Assembly: GCF_006715785.1 (NCBI RefSeq)
Contig: NZ_VFNX01000001.1
Coordinates: 2,308,501 to 2,372,500 of the forward strand
Length of the DNA: 64,000 bases
Reading direction: 5' to 3'
Source: Streptomyces puniciscabiei
GTDB lineage: Bacteria > Actinomycetota > Actinomycetes > Streptomycetales > Streptomycetaceae
Part shown: piece after piece, positions 17,390-26,835 of the stretch
Numbering within the stretch: the first letter of the stretch is position 1
Layout of the letters: every line of letters starts with the position of its first letter
Notes under the pieces: generated by a model
Told to the model about the DNA's origin: nothing
Seen by the model: only the letters and a program-made list of their open reading frames with translations
Databases searched by the model: none
Made by a program: the position numbers and the translations under genes

Positions 17390-18379
17390 GTGATCTCACC
17401 GGTCTCCTCGATGCCCCGGAGCGCCCACCGGCACAGGCCGGAGGCGACTCCCTACGTCGACCTCACCCGCGCCGAGTGGAGTGCGCTGCGCGACAAGACG
17501 CCGCTGCCGCTCACCGCCGAGGAGGTGGAGAGGCTGCGCGGCCTGGGCGATGTGATCGACCTGGACGAGGTGCGGGACATCTACCTCCCGCTCTCCCGGC
17601 TCCTCAACCTCTACGTCGGCGCCACGGACGGCCTGCGCGGCGCGCTGAACACCTTCCTCGGCGAGCAGGGCTCCCAGTCCGGTACCCCGTTCGTGATAGG
17701 GATCGCCGGTTCCGTGGCCTGCGGCAAGTCGACCGTCGCCCGTCTCCTTCAGGCCCTCCTCTCCCGCTGGCCCGAGCACCCGCGCGTGGAGCGGGTGACC
17801 ACCGACGGCTTCCTGCTGCCGACCAAGGAGCTGCAGGCCCGCGGCCTGATGTCGCGGAAGGGTTTCCCCGAGTCCTACGACCGCCGGGCCCTGACCCGTT
17901 TCGTCGCCGACATCAAGGCGGGGAAGGACGAGGTCACCGCGCCCGTCTACTCCCACCTGATCTACGACATCGTCCCGGGCGAGAAGCTCGTCGTGCGCCG
18001 CCCCGACATACTGATCGTCGAGGGCCTGAACGTCCTGCAGCCCGCCCTGCCCGGCAAGGACGGCCGTACCCGCGTCGGTCTCGCCGACTACTTCGACTTC
18101 AGCGTGTACGTCGACGCGAACGCCGAGGACGTCGAGCGCTGGTACCTCAACCGCTTCAGGAAGCTGCGCCAGACCGCCTTCCAGGACCCGAACTCGTACT
18201 TCCGCAAGTACACCCAGGTGTCCGAGGAGGAGGCCCTCGACTACGCCCGCACACAGTGGCGGACGATCAACAAGCCCAACCTGGTCGAGAACATCGCCCC
18301 CACCCGCGGCCGGGCCACCCTGGTGGTCCGCAAGGGCCCGGACCACAAGGTGCAGCGGCTGAGGCTGCGCAAGCTGTGA
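17390..18379 (+). CDS. coaA: Type I pantothenate kinase
   Basis: 329 residues, phosphorylating pantothenate in CoA synthesis. Blocks typical of bacterial type I PanK are present: P-loop [38 protein letters not shown] and [12 protein letters not shown]. The P-loop has Cys where most relatives have Val (SVAVGKST). The start is taken as GTG 17390; an ATG at 17411 is also possible, and neither has a strong ribosome site. It is divergent from glmS with a 200-bp spacer. Confidence 0.95.
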   Translation: MISPVSSMPRSAHRHRPEATPYVDLTRAEWSALRDKTPLPLTAEEVERLRGLGDVIDLDEVRDIYLPLSRLLNLYVGATDGLRGALNTFLGEQGSQSGTPFVIGIAGSVACGKSTVARLLQALLSRWPEHPRVERVTTDGFLLPTKELQARGLMSRKGFPESYDRRALTRFVADIKAGKDEVTAPVYSHLIYDIVPGEKLVVRRPDILIVEGLNVLQPALPGKDGRTRVGLADYFDFSVYVDANAEDVERWYLNRFRKLRQTAFQDPNSYFRKYTQVSEEEALDYARTQWRTINKPNLVENIAPTRGRATLVVRKGPDHKVQRLRLRKL

Positions 18380-18401
18380 CACCCCCTGTTGGATGGGCGG
18401 C

Positions 18402-19349
18402 ATGCTGCATCTGCGCCTGATCACCCCCGCCGAGAAGACGGACGAGGTGGTGCGGCTGATCGAGAAGACGGTCGGCACCACCCACCTCGTGGTAATGCCA
18501 GGGACCGCCCGCAATCCCGTCGGGGACGTCGTCATGTGCGACGTGGCCCGTGAGGCGGGCGACGAACTCATCCACGGTCTGCGCCGGATGGGGCTCGACG
18601 AGACCGGCTCGATCGCCGTGGAGGACATCGACCTCATGCTCTCCCGGCGCGCCGACAAGGCCGAGGAGGAGGCGCCGGGCGAGGGCGCGGACGCGGTCCT
18701 GTGGGAGGGGCTGACCGAGGCGACCCACGAGGAGTCGACGCTGTCGGTCACCTATCTCGCGTTCATCACCCTGGCCACGATGATCGCGGCCTGTGGTGTC
18801 GTGCTGGACAACGCCGTCCTGATCGTCGGCGCGATGGCGGTGGGCCCGGAGTTCGGTCCGCTGGCGGGGGTGTGCACCGCCCTGGTGCGACGGCATCCGC
18901 GCCTCGCCCTGCGGTCACTGACCGCGCTGCTGGTGGGCTTCGGGGTGGCGATGGCGGTGACGGTCGGCTTCAGCCTCTTCATGGACGCCATCGGCCTCTT
19001 CGACAGGTCCCAGCTGGAGGGCAAGCGGCCCAACACGGCCTTCGTCTACGCCCCGGACGCCTTCTCGTTCATCGTCGCCGTCCTGGCCGGCATCGCCGGC
19101 ACCCTGTCCCTGACCTCCGCCAAGTCGGGCGCCCTGGTGGGCGTGGCCATCTCGGTGACCACGGTCCCGGCAGCCGCCAACGCGGCCGTGGCCCTCGCCT
19201 ACGGCGACACCGGCCAGACACTCGGCTCCACCGACCAGCTCCTGCTGAACCTGCTGGGCATCGTCCTGGCCGGCACGCTCACGCTGCTGGCCCAGAAGTG
19301 GCTGTGGGCGAGACAGCGCGAGCGCACGGCGCAGGCGGGCGGTTTCTAG
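18402..19349 (+). CDS. DUF389 membrane protein
   Basis: 315 residues. A soluble N-terminal domain of about 110 residues (LHLRLITPAEKTDEVVRLIEK) with a ferredoxin-like strand-helix pattern precedes the DUF389 membrane core. The core has about six helices with LTEATHEESTLSVTYLAFITLATMIAACG and GAMAVGPEFGPLAG, both characteristic. The function is unknown; a transporter-like role is often guessed. GGATGGGCGG before the ATG at 18402 favours that start over ATG 18393. The stop overlaps the convergent gene's stop by four bases (CTAG). Confidence 0.88.
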   Translation: MLHLRLITPAEKTDEVVRLIEKTVGTTHLVVMPGTARNPVGDVVMCDVAREAGDELIHGLRRMGLDETGSIAVEDIDLMLSRRADKAEEEAPGEGADAVLWEGLTEATHEESTLSVTYLAFITLATMIAACGVVLDNAVLIVGAMAVGPEFGPLAGVCTALVRRHPRLALRSLTALLVGFGVAMAVTVGFSLFMDAIGLFDRSQLEGKRPNTAFVYAPDAFSFIVAVLAGIAGTLSLTSAKSGALVGVAISVTTVPAAANAAVALAYGDTGQTLGSTDQLLLNLLGIVLAGTLTLLAQKWLWARQRERTAQAGGF

Positions 19350-19888
19350 AACACTCTTTCGCAGTTGACGACGACGTCGCCGTTGTCGCGGTACACCGTG
19401 TCAGAGTCGCCGGTCGGCGGCCGGCTGCCGCAGTCCACGAAGTCGCCAGGGGCGTTGTCCTGCACGCCAACCGTGTCGTTGCCGGCACCGGTCGTCACCA
19501 TGTCGATGCCCGTACCGGCGTCGACGGTGGTGTTGATCGGAGCCGCGGAACCGTCGAACTTGTCGTTCCCGTCGCCGAGTTGGGCGGCGAAACTGGTGGC
19601 GACGCCGCAGTCGGCGGTGTTGGGGGACAGCCGAGTACAGCCCGGACCGACCGCCAAGCCCGTGCTGTCGGTGACGTACAGATGGTGGGTCACAGGGTCC
19701 ACCGTCGCCGTGACATTGTTCGCCACGCCGGCTCGCGCCTGGAGCACAGCGAGGCTGCCGAAGAGGCGGAACACCGTGGAACCCGGTGGTGTCTGGGCGG
19801 CGGCCGGGGTGGCGGCCGAGGTGACGAGAAGACCCGCCACCAGGGCCGGTCCGACCGCTCGCTTCAGGGTACTGCTCACGATCTTCAT
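19346..19888 (-). CDS. Secreted protein with RTX-like Gly-Asp repeats
   Basis: 180 residues. A signal peptide ([20 protein letters not shown], cleavage near AAA-QTPP at 31-32) is followed by a beta-rich segment. Two RTX-type calcium-binding turns follow (LGDGNDKFDGS and GTGIDMVTTGAGNDTVGVQ). Cys pairs (GPGCTRL, TADCGVA, VDCGSR, VNCERVF) suggest disulfides in the mature protein. Too few repeats are present for a long RTX beta-roll, so it may be a short cell-surface or extracellular protein. The start at ATG 19888 was chosen for the signal peptide; an upstream GTG at 19903 is an alternative. Confidence 0.75.
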   Translation of the reverse strand: MKIVSSTLKRAVGPALVAGLLVTSAATPAAAQTPPGSTVFRLFGSLAVLQARAGVANNVTATVDPVTHHLYVTDSTGLAVGPGCTRLSPNTADCGVATSFAAQLGDGNDKFDGSAAPINTTVDAGTGIDMVTTGAGNDTVGVQDNAPGDFVDCGSRPPTGDSDTVYRDNGDVVVNCERVF

Positions 19889-20036
19889 GCTGCGTTTTCT
19901 CACTTCCGTCGAGGGGGGCTCGCCACACGGGACGGCCTCGTCGGAAGGCATACCGACAGCGATCGATTACGCATCCTTTATTACGTTCATAGGGTGAGCC
20001 GCGTCGCACGAAAGGGTGCACACGTGGCCCGCTGGG

Positions 20037-21395
20037 CTAACCCAGCGCCGACTTCACCGCGTCGGCCAGCCGCCCGGCCACCGAGCGGGCCTGGTCGATG
20101 TCGGCCGCCTCGACCATCACCCGCACCAACGGCTCGGTGCCGGACGGCCTGAGCAGCACCCGCCCGGTCTCCCCCAGCTCCCGCTCCGCCTCGGCGACGG
20201 CGGCCGCGAGGTCGGCCGAGGTCTTCACCCGCGCCTTGTCCACGTCCGGCACGTTGATCAGCACCTGCGGCAGCCGCTCCATGACGGACGCCAGCTCCCG
20301 CAGCGAACGCCCGGTCTCGGCGACCCGCGCCGCCAGCAGCAGCCCGGTCAGCGTGCCGTCACCGGTGGTCGCGTGGTCGAGGATGATGACGTGCCCGGAC
20401 TGCTCGCCGCCCAGGGCGAACCCGTGCTCCTTCATCTCCTCCAGCACATACCGGTCGCCGACGGCGGTCTGCACCAGGTTGATCCCGGCCTTCTCCATCG
20501 CCAGCTTGAAGCCCAGGTTGGACATCACGGTGGCGACGACCGTGTCGGCCCGCAGCGCGGAGCGCTCCCGCATGGCCAGCGCCAGCACGGAGAGGATCTG
20601 GTCGCCGTCGACCTCCTCGCCGGTGTGGTCCACGGCCAGGCACCGGTCGGCGTCGCCGTCGTGGGCGATGCCGAGGTCCGCGCGGTGCTCGACGACCGCG
20701 GCCTTCAGCCGGTCCAGATGCGTGGAACCGCAGCCGTCGTTGATGTTGAGCCCGTCCGGCTCCGCGCCGATCGTGACGACCTCGGCGCCCGCCCGGGAGA
20801 ACGCCTCCGGCGAGACCCCCGAGGCCGCGCCGTGCGCTTCGTCCAGGACGATCTTCAGCCCGTCGAGCCGGTTCGGGAGGACGGACAGCAGGTGGACGAC
20901 GTAGCTCTCGAAGCCCTCGTCGTAGGACCGCACGCGGCCCACGCCCGCGCCCGTCGGCCGCTCCCACGGCTCGCCGTGACGGTGCGAGTCGTAGACCGCC
21001 TCGATCCGGTCCTCCAGCTCGTCGGCGAGTTTGTGGCCGCCGCGGGCGAAGAACTTGATGCCGTTGTCCGGCATGGCGTTGTGGCTGGCGGAGAGCATCA
21101 CGCCCAGGTCGGCGCCGAGGGCGCCGGTCAGATGGGCCACCGCGGGTGTCGGCAGCACGCCGACGCGCAGGACGTCCACGCCCGCGCTCGCGAGGCCCGC
21201 GACCACGGCCGCCTCCAGGAACTCCCCGGACGCCCGCGGGTCCCGACCGACCACCGCCGTCGGCTTGTGGCCCTCGAAGGTGCCCGCCTCGGCCAGCACG
21301 TGGGCCGCCGCGACGGACAGGCCGAGCGCCATCTCGGCGGTCAGGTCCGCGTTGGCGACACCGCGCACGCCGTCCGTGCCGAAGAGTCGTCCCAC
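20037..21395 (-). CDS. glmM: Phosphoglucosamine mutase
   Basis: 452 residues. It interconverts glucosamine-6-phosphate and glucosamine-1-phosphate, after GlmS. The start [14 protein letters not shown] and the phosphoserine loop SASHN (Ser104) are intact. The metal loop DGDADRC and the C-terminal phosphate-binding [15 protein letters not shown] also match. The GTG at 21395 has a perfect AGGAGG seven bases upstream, so the longer frame from 21422 is rejected. It follows rpsI on the same strand, separated by a strong terminator. Confidence 0.97.
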   Translation of the reverse strand: MGRLFGTDGVRGVANADLTAEMALGLSVAAAHVLAEAGTFEGHKPTAVVGRDPRASGEFLEAAVVAGLASAGVDVLRVGVLPTPAVAHLTGALGADLGVMLSASHNAMPDNGIKFFARGGHKLADELEDRIEAVYDSHRHGEPWERPTGAGVGRVRSYDEGFESYVVHLLSVLPNRLDGLKIVLDEAHGAASGVSPEAFSRAGAEVVTIGAEPDGLNINDGCGSTHLDRLKAAVVEHRADLGIAHDGDADRCLAVDHTGEEVDGDQILSVLALAMRERSALRADTVVATVMSNLGFKLAMEKAGINLVQTAVGDRYVLEEMKEHGFALGGEQSGHVIILDHATTGDGTLTGLLLAARVAETGRSLRELASVMERLPQVLINVPDVDKARVKTSADLAAAVAEAERELGETGRVLLRPSGTEPLVRVMVEAADIDQARSVAGRLADAVKSALG

Positions 21396-21479
21396 TTGTC
21401 CTCCTGAGGAAACTGCGATCACACAAGCCGAAGAGCGGCTGAGCGTCTCGTGTCGTTATACGCCCTTGCCTGGGGTAAA

Positions 21480-21522
21480 CGAACGCCCCGACGGCACAGG
21501 TGGCGTGCCGCCGGGGCGTTCG
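21480..21522 (-). terminator. Terminator after rpsI
   Basis: An 18-bp stem with one G-U pair: CGAACGCCCCGACGGCAC against GTGCCGCCGGGGCGTTCG, seven-base loop. It lies about 24 bases beyond the rpsI stop and before glmM. Confidence 0.8.
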
Positions 21523-21545
21523 GAGTACGAGCAGGCAGCTGCTGA

Positions 21546-22058
21546 TTAGCGCTTGCTGTACTGCGGAGCCTTGCGGGCCTTCTTCAGACCGGCCTTCTTC
21601 CGCTCGACCGCGCGGTCGTCGCGCTTGAGGAAGCCGGCCTTCTTCAGCGGGCCACGGTTGTTGTCGACGTCGGCCTCGTTCAGGGCGCGGGCCACACCGA
21701 GGCGGAGGGCACCGGCCTGACCGGAGACACCGCCACCCGCGATGCGGGCGATGACGTCGTAACGGCCGTCGAGCTCGAGCACCTTGAAGGGCTCGTTGAC
21801 TTCCTGCTGGTGCACCTTGTTCGGGAAGTAGTCCTCGAGGGTGCGACCGTTGATCTTCCACTTGCCGGTGCCCGGAACGATCCGGACACGGGCGATGGCG
21901 TTCTTGCGGCGGCCCAGGCCGGCGGCCGGCTGGGGCTCACCGAAGCGCGAGGCGAGGGACTCGGAGGTGTACTCACCCTCCACCGGAACCTCGGACTCGG
22001 TGGTGTAGCTGTCGATGTCAAGCTCTTCGAGCGGCTGCTCGGCAGTGGTCTCGGCCAC
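21546..22058 (-). CDS. rpsI: 30S ribosomal protein S9
   Basis: 170 residues. The conserved S9 core starts at about residue 45 ([22 protein letters not shown]) and ends with the basic tail [12 protein letters not shown] that reaches the P-site tRNA. The N-terminal 40 residues are the acidic extension common in actinobacteria. It is co-transcribed with rplM, 42 bp upstream. Confidence 0.97.
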   Translation of the reverse strand: MAETTAEQPLEELDIDSYTTESEVPVEGEYTSESLASRFGEPQPAAGLGRRKNAIARVRIVPGTGKWKINGRTLEDYFPNKVHQQEVNEPFKVLELDGRYDVIARIAGGGVSGQAGALRLGVARALNEADVDNNRGPLKKAGFLKRDDRAVERKKAGLKKARKAPQYSKR

Positions 22059-22100
22059 GATTCTCCTCAGATTCTGTTCAGTCTTAGGGGGTGGCCGGAC

Positions 22101-22544
22101 TTACTGCGCGACCTGGGTGATCTCGTACGGCTGCGGCTGCTGCGCGCCGTGCGGGTGCTGGTCACCCTTGTAGACCTTCAGCTTCGAGAGCATCTGACGG
22201 CCCAGGGAGTTCTTCGGGAGCATGCCCTTGACGGCCTTCTCGATGGCCTTCTCGGGGTTCTTGTCGAGGAGCTCGTCGTAACGGACGGAGCGCAGACCAC
22301 CCGGGTAGCCGGAGTGGCGGTACGCCATCTTCTGGGTCCGCTTGTTGCCGGACAGGTGCACCTTGTCGGCGTTGATGATGATGACGAAGTCACCAGCGTC
22401 GACGTGCGGCGCGTAGATCGGCTTGTGCTTGCCCCTCAGAAGGGTCGCTGCGGTGGTGGCGAGACGGCCCAGGACAACGTCCTGAGCGTCGATGACGTGC
22501 CACTGGCGCGTCACATCGCCGGGCTTGGGGCTGTACGTACGCAC
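22101..22544 (-). CDS. rplM: 50S ribosomal protein L13
   Basis: 147 residues, the usual length ([49 protein letters not shown]). An early-assembly protein of the large subunit. The GTG at 22544 gives the family N-terminus. It is the first gene of rplM-rpsI, behind the promoter at 22723-22751. Confidence 0.97.
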   Translation of the reverse strand: MRTYSPKPGDVTRQWHVIDAQDVVLGRLATTAATLLRGKHKPIYAPHVDAGDFVIIINADKVHLSGNKRTQKMAYRHSGYPGGLRSVRYDELLDKNPEKAIEKAVKGMLPKNSLGRQMLSKLKVYKGDQHPHGAQQPQPYEITQVAQ

Positions 22545-22722
22545 GGTTCGTAGCCTTCGCTTCGAGTGAATGGTCCTGAACAGGTCACCGAAACGATCAC
22601 GACAGCCTGTACCGCACGGCGGCGACGCATACCGCGTAGTGGGGTCGCTGGTCATCGGCCCGGTGGACCGGTGTAAGGGCCCGTCCCGTGAGAATGAGCA
22701 AGCCAATACACAACGAACAAGC

Positions 22723-22751
22723 AGGATACCGGGGTCGCCGGTGAGGGTCAA
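22723..22751 (-). promoter_or_regulatory. rplM-rpsI promoter
   Basis: On the minus strand, TTGACC and TATCCT are separated by 17 bases, a good vegetative sigma-factor promoter about 180 bases upstream of the rplM start. The -35 context GTTTTGACC is the same as in the rpsL promoter at 58537-58565. Confidence 0.65.
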
Positions 22752-22800
22752 AACGAGCGATCGGCGTGCTCACCCTCGCCCCCCGTCTAAGATGCGCCCC

Positions 22801-23676
22801 ATGAGTTACGGGCAGGGGGGACCCCAGTCTCAGTGGGATCCCTGGAAACCGCATTCCCAGCAGTCCTGGAACACCGGCGGTGACGACGGGACCCCGGACT
22901 GGGCCGCGCTCGCCGAGGCCTCCGAGACCCGCAACAAGCGCCGCAAGCTGCTGTTCATCGGCGCCGGCGCGGTCGCCACGGTCGCGGTCGGCACGGCCGT
23001 GGCCATGGCCGTCGTCTCCGCGAACAGCGGCAACGACGCCCACGGCACGCCCACCAACCTGCCCGCCAGCGCCGCCGTGCCCAGCGGCTCGGCCACCCCC
23101 TCCTTCGCGCCCACCAGCGCCCCGCCGCCGCTGGACCCGAAGGACTTCATAGCCAGCGCCAAGAAGGACACGGCCCCGCTCAGCGCCGACACCCTCTTCC
23201 CGGGGACCCAGCTGACCATGGGCGACACCGTGTACAAGAAGGGCGCCACGGCCGACACCACGAACTGCGCCTCGGCCGCCAGCGCGAACCTGCCCAAGAT
23301 CCTCACCGCGGGCGGCTGCACCCGCCTGATCCGCGCGACCTACACCAACGGCGGCGTCGCGATCACGGTCGGCGTCGCGGTCTTCGACGACCAGGCGCAC
23401 GCCACCAAGGTCCGGCAGCAGGCCAAGAAGAACGCCGTGGTGCGCTCCCTGCCCGGCAAGGGCGTGAAGAACTTCTGCGACTCCGCGGTCTGCCTGACGA
23501 CCACGAACTCCGTCGGCCGCTACGTCTACTTCACCACCGGCGGCTTCCTCAACGGCAAGAACGTCACCAACAAGGACACGAAGGTCTTCTCCGCCGGCAA
23601 CGACCTGCAGCAGTTCATCTTCAACCAGATCTACCGCCGCGGCCAGGCCCAGGCGTCGGCGGCGGCGAACGGCTGA
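22801..23676 (+). CDS. Single-pass membrane protein, extracellular C-terminal domain
   Basis: 291 residues. A Gly/Gln/Trp-rich cytoplasmic head is followed by the basic NKRRK stop signal and one transmembrane helix (about 49-73). A Ser/Pro/Thr linker (78-110) precedes an outer domain of about 180 residues with five Cys residues (TTNCASA, GGCTRL, KNFCDSAVCLTTT). No family is recognised. It is divergent from rplM, in a position where streptomycetes usually have a related secreted protein. A sensor or cell-wall role is only a guess. Confidence 0.78.
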   Translation: MSYGQGGPQSQWDPWKPHSQQSWNTGGDDGTPDWAALAEASETRNKRRKLLFIGAGAVATVAVGTAVAMAVVSANSGNDAHGTPTNLPASAAVPSGSATPSFAPTSAPPPLDPKDFIASAKKDTAPLSADTLFPGTQLTMGDTVYKKGATADTTNCASAASANLPKILTAGGCTRLIRATYTNGGVAITVGVAVFDDQAHATKVRQQAKKNAVVRSLPGKGVKNFCDSAVCLTTTNSVGRYVYFTTGGFLNGKNVTNKDTKVFSAGNDLQQFIFNQIYRRGQAQASAAANG

Positions 23677-23740
23677 CACCGGCAACGACCGGCCGCGCTC
23701 ATGTGAGACGCTCCGCCTGATCACCGGCCAGGGGGGACAG

Positions 23741-25114
23741 ATGCGGATGCGCGGGCGGGTTCGGCTCATCGGGGCCGGGGTCTCGGCCGCCCTGCTCGGC
23801 CCCGTGGCGTGGTGGGCCACCCGGCCCGGGGCCGCCGGGAGCGGCCCCCGCCCGGTCCCCACGGACCTGCGCGAGCGGGACCCGGCGGCGACCGCCGAGG
23901 CCCGCCGGGTGTACGCGCTGCTGGCGGGCCTGGAGAACCGGGCGCGGCGCGGCGAGGCGTCCCGGACGGTGATCGGGCAGCACGTCGAGCTGCACAACGA
24001 GCGCTACAACCCGGAGTACGGCGACTACCGGGGCACCAAGCAGCCCGGCTACTACTACAAGAAGGCCCGTGACATCACCGGGCGGCTGCCGGGGTTCGTG
24101 GAGGTGGACCTGGGGCCCGGGTACGGGCAGCCGGGGTGGGCGGTGGGCGAGCCGCGTTCGTACTCGGGCTCCTCGTGGCCGAGCTGCCGCAGGTGCTGGG
24201 GGTACGTGGAGGACGCGGTGGACCTGGCGCTCGGGGTGTGGGCGGGGCTGCCGCGCGCGGCGGACGGCTCGTACCGCCCCTCGGGTACGCACGTCGACTG
24301 CGCCTCCGGGACGCGGGTGAGCCTGCCGTACAACGGGGGCGGCCCGGCGGGCATCGTCGGCTTCTCCTTCCACCAGCCCTACCCGGGCAGCACCGTCAAG
24401 GGCTTCGAGCAGACCCGCTACGAGAACTCTCCGGCGGTCCGTGACAGCGGCTGGTTCGGCCGGGTGGTCACCGAGGGCACGGACGAGCACCGGGCGCTGC
24501 TGCACGACCTCGGTTACCTGGCCGACCACCTGGGCTACCTGGCCGGCCACGGCGTACCGGTGCTGCTGCGGCCGTACCACGAGATGAACACCCGGCCCGG
24601 CCACGGTTTCTGGTGGGCCGGGCAGGATCCGGCCGCCTACCGGAAGCTGTGGCGGATCACGTACGACTACCTGGTGGGCAGCCGCGGTCTGCACAATCTG
24701 CTCTTCGTGTGGTCGCCCAGCGCCTGGGAGGGCACCTTCGCGCGGGAGCCCGGCGACTACTACCCGGGCGGGCGCCACGTCGACCTCGTGGGCGTCGACG
24801 ACTACAGCGACACCCCGCAGCGGCCGTACCGGGGCGAGCGCTGGACCGAGGTCTGGTACCGGGGCCTGGAGGGATACGACCGGCCCCGCGTCATGGCCGA
24901 GTCCTTTCACGTCCCGCTCGGTTCCGCTCAGCCGGGAACACTTTCCGACACGCCGTGGGTGCTGTGGACGGTGTGGGGTCAGGCACTCACCTACGACAAC
25001 GTTTCCGAGCCCCGGTACCGGAACACGGTGGCCGACGTGAAACAGACCTATGGATCCGACCGAGTGATCACCGCCGGCGACTGGAGATCTCCGGACAAGA
25101 TTCCACTTGGTTAA
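23741..25114 (+). CDS. GH26-like exported glycoside hydrolase (beta-mannanase type)
   Basis: 457 residues. An N-terminal signal or anchor segment (residues 8-27) leads to a GH26-type barrel. VIGQHVELHNE starts the domain. The acid/base Glu281 lies in LLRPYHEMNTRPGHGFWW, followed by NLLFVWSPS and DLVGVDDYSDTPQ, and the nucleophile is Glu387 in RVMAESFHV. GH26 enzymes cleave beta-1,4-mannan or related beta-1,3/1,4 glycans. A Cys pair (CRRC, 149-152) lies in an inserted segment. GGGGGGAC precedes the ATG. It is the first gene of the five-gene polysaccharide island, so it may trim or release a self-made polymer rather than feed on plant mannan. Confidence 0.82.
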   Translation: MRMRGRVRLIGAGVSAALLGPVAWWATRPGAAGSGPRPVPTDLRERDPAATAEARRVYALLAGLENRARRGEASRTVIGQHVELHNERYNPEYGDYRGTKQPGYYYKKARDITGRLPGFVEVDLGPGYGQPGWAVGEPRSYSGSSWPSCRRCWGYVEDAVDLALGVWAGLPRAADGSYRPSGTHVDCASGTRVSLPYNGGGPAGIVGFSFHQPYPGSTVKGFEQTRYENSPAVRDSGWFGRVVTEGTDEHRALLHDLGYLADHLGYLAGHGVPVLLRPYHEMNTRPGHGFWWAGQDPAAYRKLWRITYDYLVGSRGLHNLLFVWSPSAWEGTFAREPGDYYPGGRHVDLVGVDDYSDTPQRPYRGERWTEVWYRGLEGYDRPRVMAESFHVPLGSAQPGTLSDTPWVLWTVWGQALTYDNVSEPRYRNTVADVKQTYGSDRVITAGDWRSPDKIPLG

Positions 25115-25362
25115 ATTTTGAACACATCACCCTCACACAACTTCCTTACTTCGATCATACGTGTAAGGATCAGCTTTCTGTTCGGCCAGTGGTCTGGGCG
25201 CCTGGGGGGGCTTCTGAGAACGCAGTGGCCGAGACGCCGAAGAAGGCGTCGGGGGGCAGGGAACCCTGAGTAGAGAGTGCCGTGGTGCGCCTTCGCATCA
25301 CGGCCGAGATCTGCTGCCGCCTCGACGCGCCCACCGATCTCACGGGGAGTTCCGCAGTCGTC

Positions 25363-26814
25363 ATGGCATCGACACTGGTCGACGGGGGGATGCAGCATTC
25401 GCGGCACAACTCCAAGCTGGCGAAACGTACCGCCGCGTGGAAGCCCGGCCTCCTGCCCTTCCTGATCCCGCTGGTCCTCCTGACCCTCTTCAGCCTGTGG
25501 TCGTACACGCCCAGCGACTCGCCGCTGGCCTGGCTGGTCACCATCTGCTGGGCCCTTCCGGTCCCGGGTGTGCTGGTGTCGGTCCAGGGCTTCTTCCTCA
25601 TCCGGCGCCGGCTGCGCAAGGCGCATCTGATGACCCCGCCCGCCCCGGTCGAGCAGGACTTCCTGATCGTGCTGGTGCCGACCATCGGGCGCCACGACAC
25701 CTACCCGGCCCTGGAGCGCTCCGTCCTGTCGTACGTGGAGCACCTGCCGGAGTGGTTCCCGTACATGCGCGTGGACGTGCTCACCGAGGAGGGCTGCGAG
25801 GCCGCCGCGCGGATCGACGCCCTGGCGGCGAACAGCCCGCTGATCCGCGTGGTCACGGTCCCGAAGGCCTACCAGACCAAGAACGGCACCCGCTTCAAGG
25901 CCCGCGCCAACAACTACGCCCACGAGCTGCGCATCGCGGAGGGCGAGGCCCTGGAGAACGTCTGGGTGCTGCACATGGACGACGACACCGGTGTCGGCCC
26001 CGACACCTCGTCGGCCCTCGCCCAGTTCATCAACCGCCAGCGCCGCGCGACCCCGGAAGAGGTCAAGCACATGGCGCAGGGCATCCTGACCTACCCGCGC
26101 GAGAACGCGGTGAGCCTGGTCACCTGGTTCGCCGACGCCATCCGCCCCGCCGACGACATCGCCCGGTTCCGCGCCTTCACCGGCCTCGGCACCCCGGCCG
26201 CCGGCGTGCACGGCGAGCTGCTCGTCATCCGCGCCTCCATCGAGGCCGAGATCGGCTGGGACTTCGGGCCCAAGGAGATCGTCGAGGACGCCCGGCTGGC
26301 GCTGACCTTCTGCCGGCTCTACCCGGGCCGCAGCGACTGGTTCAACGGCCGCTGCTACGGCGCCTCGCCGGCCAACACCAAGGACTTCGTCAAGCAGCGC
26401 GAGCGCTGGGCCTGGGGCCTGGTCGCCCTCTGCTTCAACCGCAAGGTGCCGCTGCGCTACCGCTGGTTCCTCACCATCTGCGTGACGAGCTGGATCCTCG
26501 GCCCGCTGCAGCACGTCGGCACGATCCTGTTCGTGGCCTGGTTCATCGGCGACATGAACACCTCACCCGTGACCCAGTCCGTGGTCATCCTGTGGTCGCT
26601 CAGCTTCGCCTATGTGATCTGGGCGTACTGGGAAGGGCTGCGGCTCAACGCGATCGCCTCGGTGAACGGCAGACGCAAGTGGTGGGAGCCCCTGGCCGTC
26701 CTCGTCCTGCTGCCCTACTTCTCCCTCATCGAGGGGCTCGGCGGCATCAGGGGCCTGTGGAAGTTCATCCGCCGCGAGGAGAACAAGTTCGTCGTCATCG
26801 CCAAGCCCGCCTGA
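25363..26814 (+). CDS. Processive GT2 glycosyltransferase, Egghead-like
   Basis: 483 residues from ATG 25363 (in-frame starts at 25282 and 25390 are alternatives). Two N-terminal helices are followed by a GT-A domain with the nucleotide/metal triad HMDDDTG (206-208), the catalytic IVEDARLA and the processivity motif QRERW (345-349). Several C-terminal helices follow. The segments VPKAYQTKNGTRFKARANNY, GILTYPRENAV and the C-terminal ENKFVVIAKP resemble animal Egghead, a GDP-mannose-dependent beta-1,4-mannosyltransferase, as I remember it. I infer a membrane synthase that polymerises beta-1,4-mannose and exports the chain. A GDP-mannose-type pyrophosphorylase is two genes downstream. Confidence 0.8.
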   Translation: MASTLVDGGMQHSRHNSKLAKRTAAWKPGLLPFLIPLVLLTLFSLWSYTPSDSPLAWLVTICWALPVPGVLVSVQGFFLIRRRLRKAHLMTPPAPVEQDFLIVLVPTIGRHDTYPALERSVLSYVEHLPEWFPYMRVDVLTEEGCEAAARIDALAANSPLIRVVTVPKAYQTKNGTRFKARANNYAHELRIAEGEALENVWVLHMDDDTGVGPDTSSALAQFINRQRRATPEEVKHMAQGILTYPRENAVSLVTWFADAIRPADDIARFRAFTGLGTPAAGVHGELLVIRASIEAEIGWDFGPKEIVEDARLALTFCRLYPGRSDWFNGRCYGASPANTKDFVKQRERWAWGLVALCFNRKVPLRYRWFLTICVTSWILGPLQHVGTILFVAWFIGDMNTSPVTQSVVILWSLSFAYVIWAYWEGLRLNAIASVNGRRKWWEPLAVLVLLPYFSLIEGLGGIRGLWKFIRREENKFVVIAKPA

Positions 26815-26835
26815 CCCGGAAGAGACCACACACCC

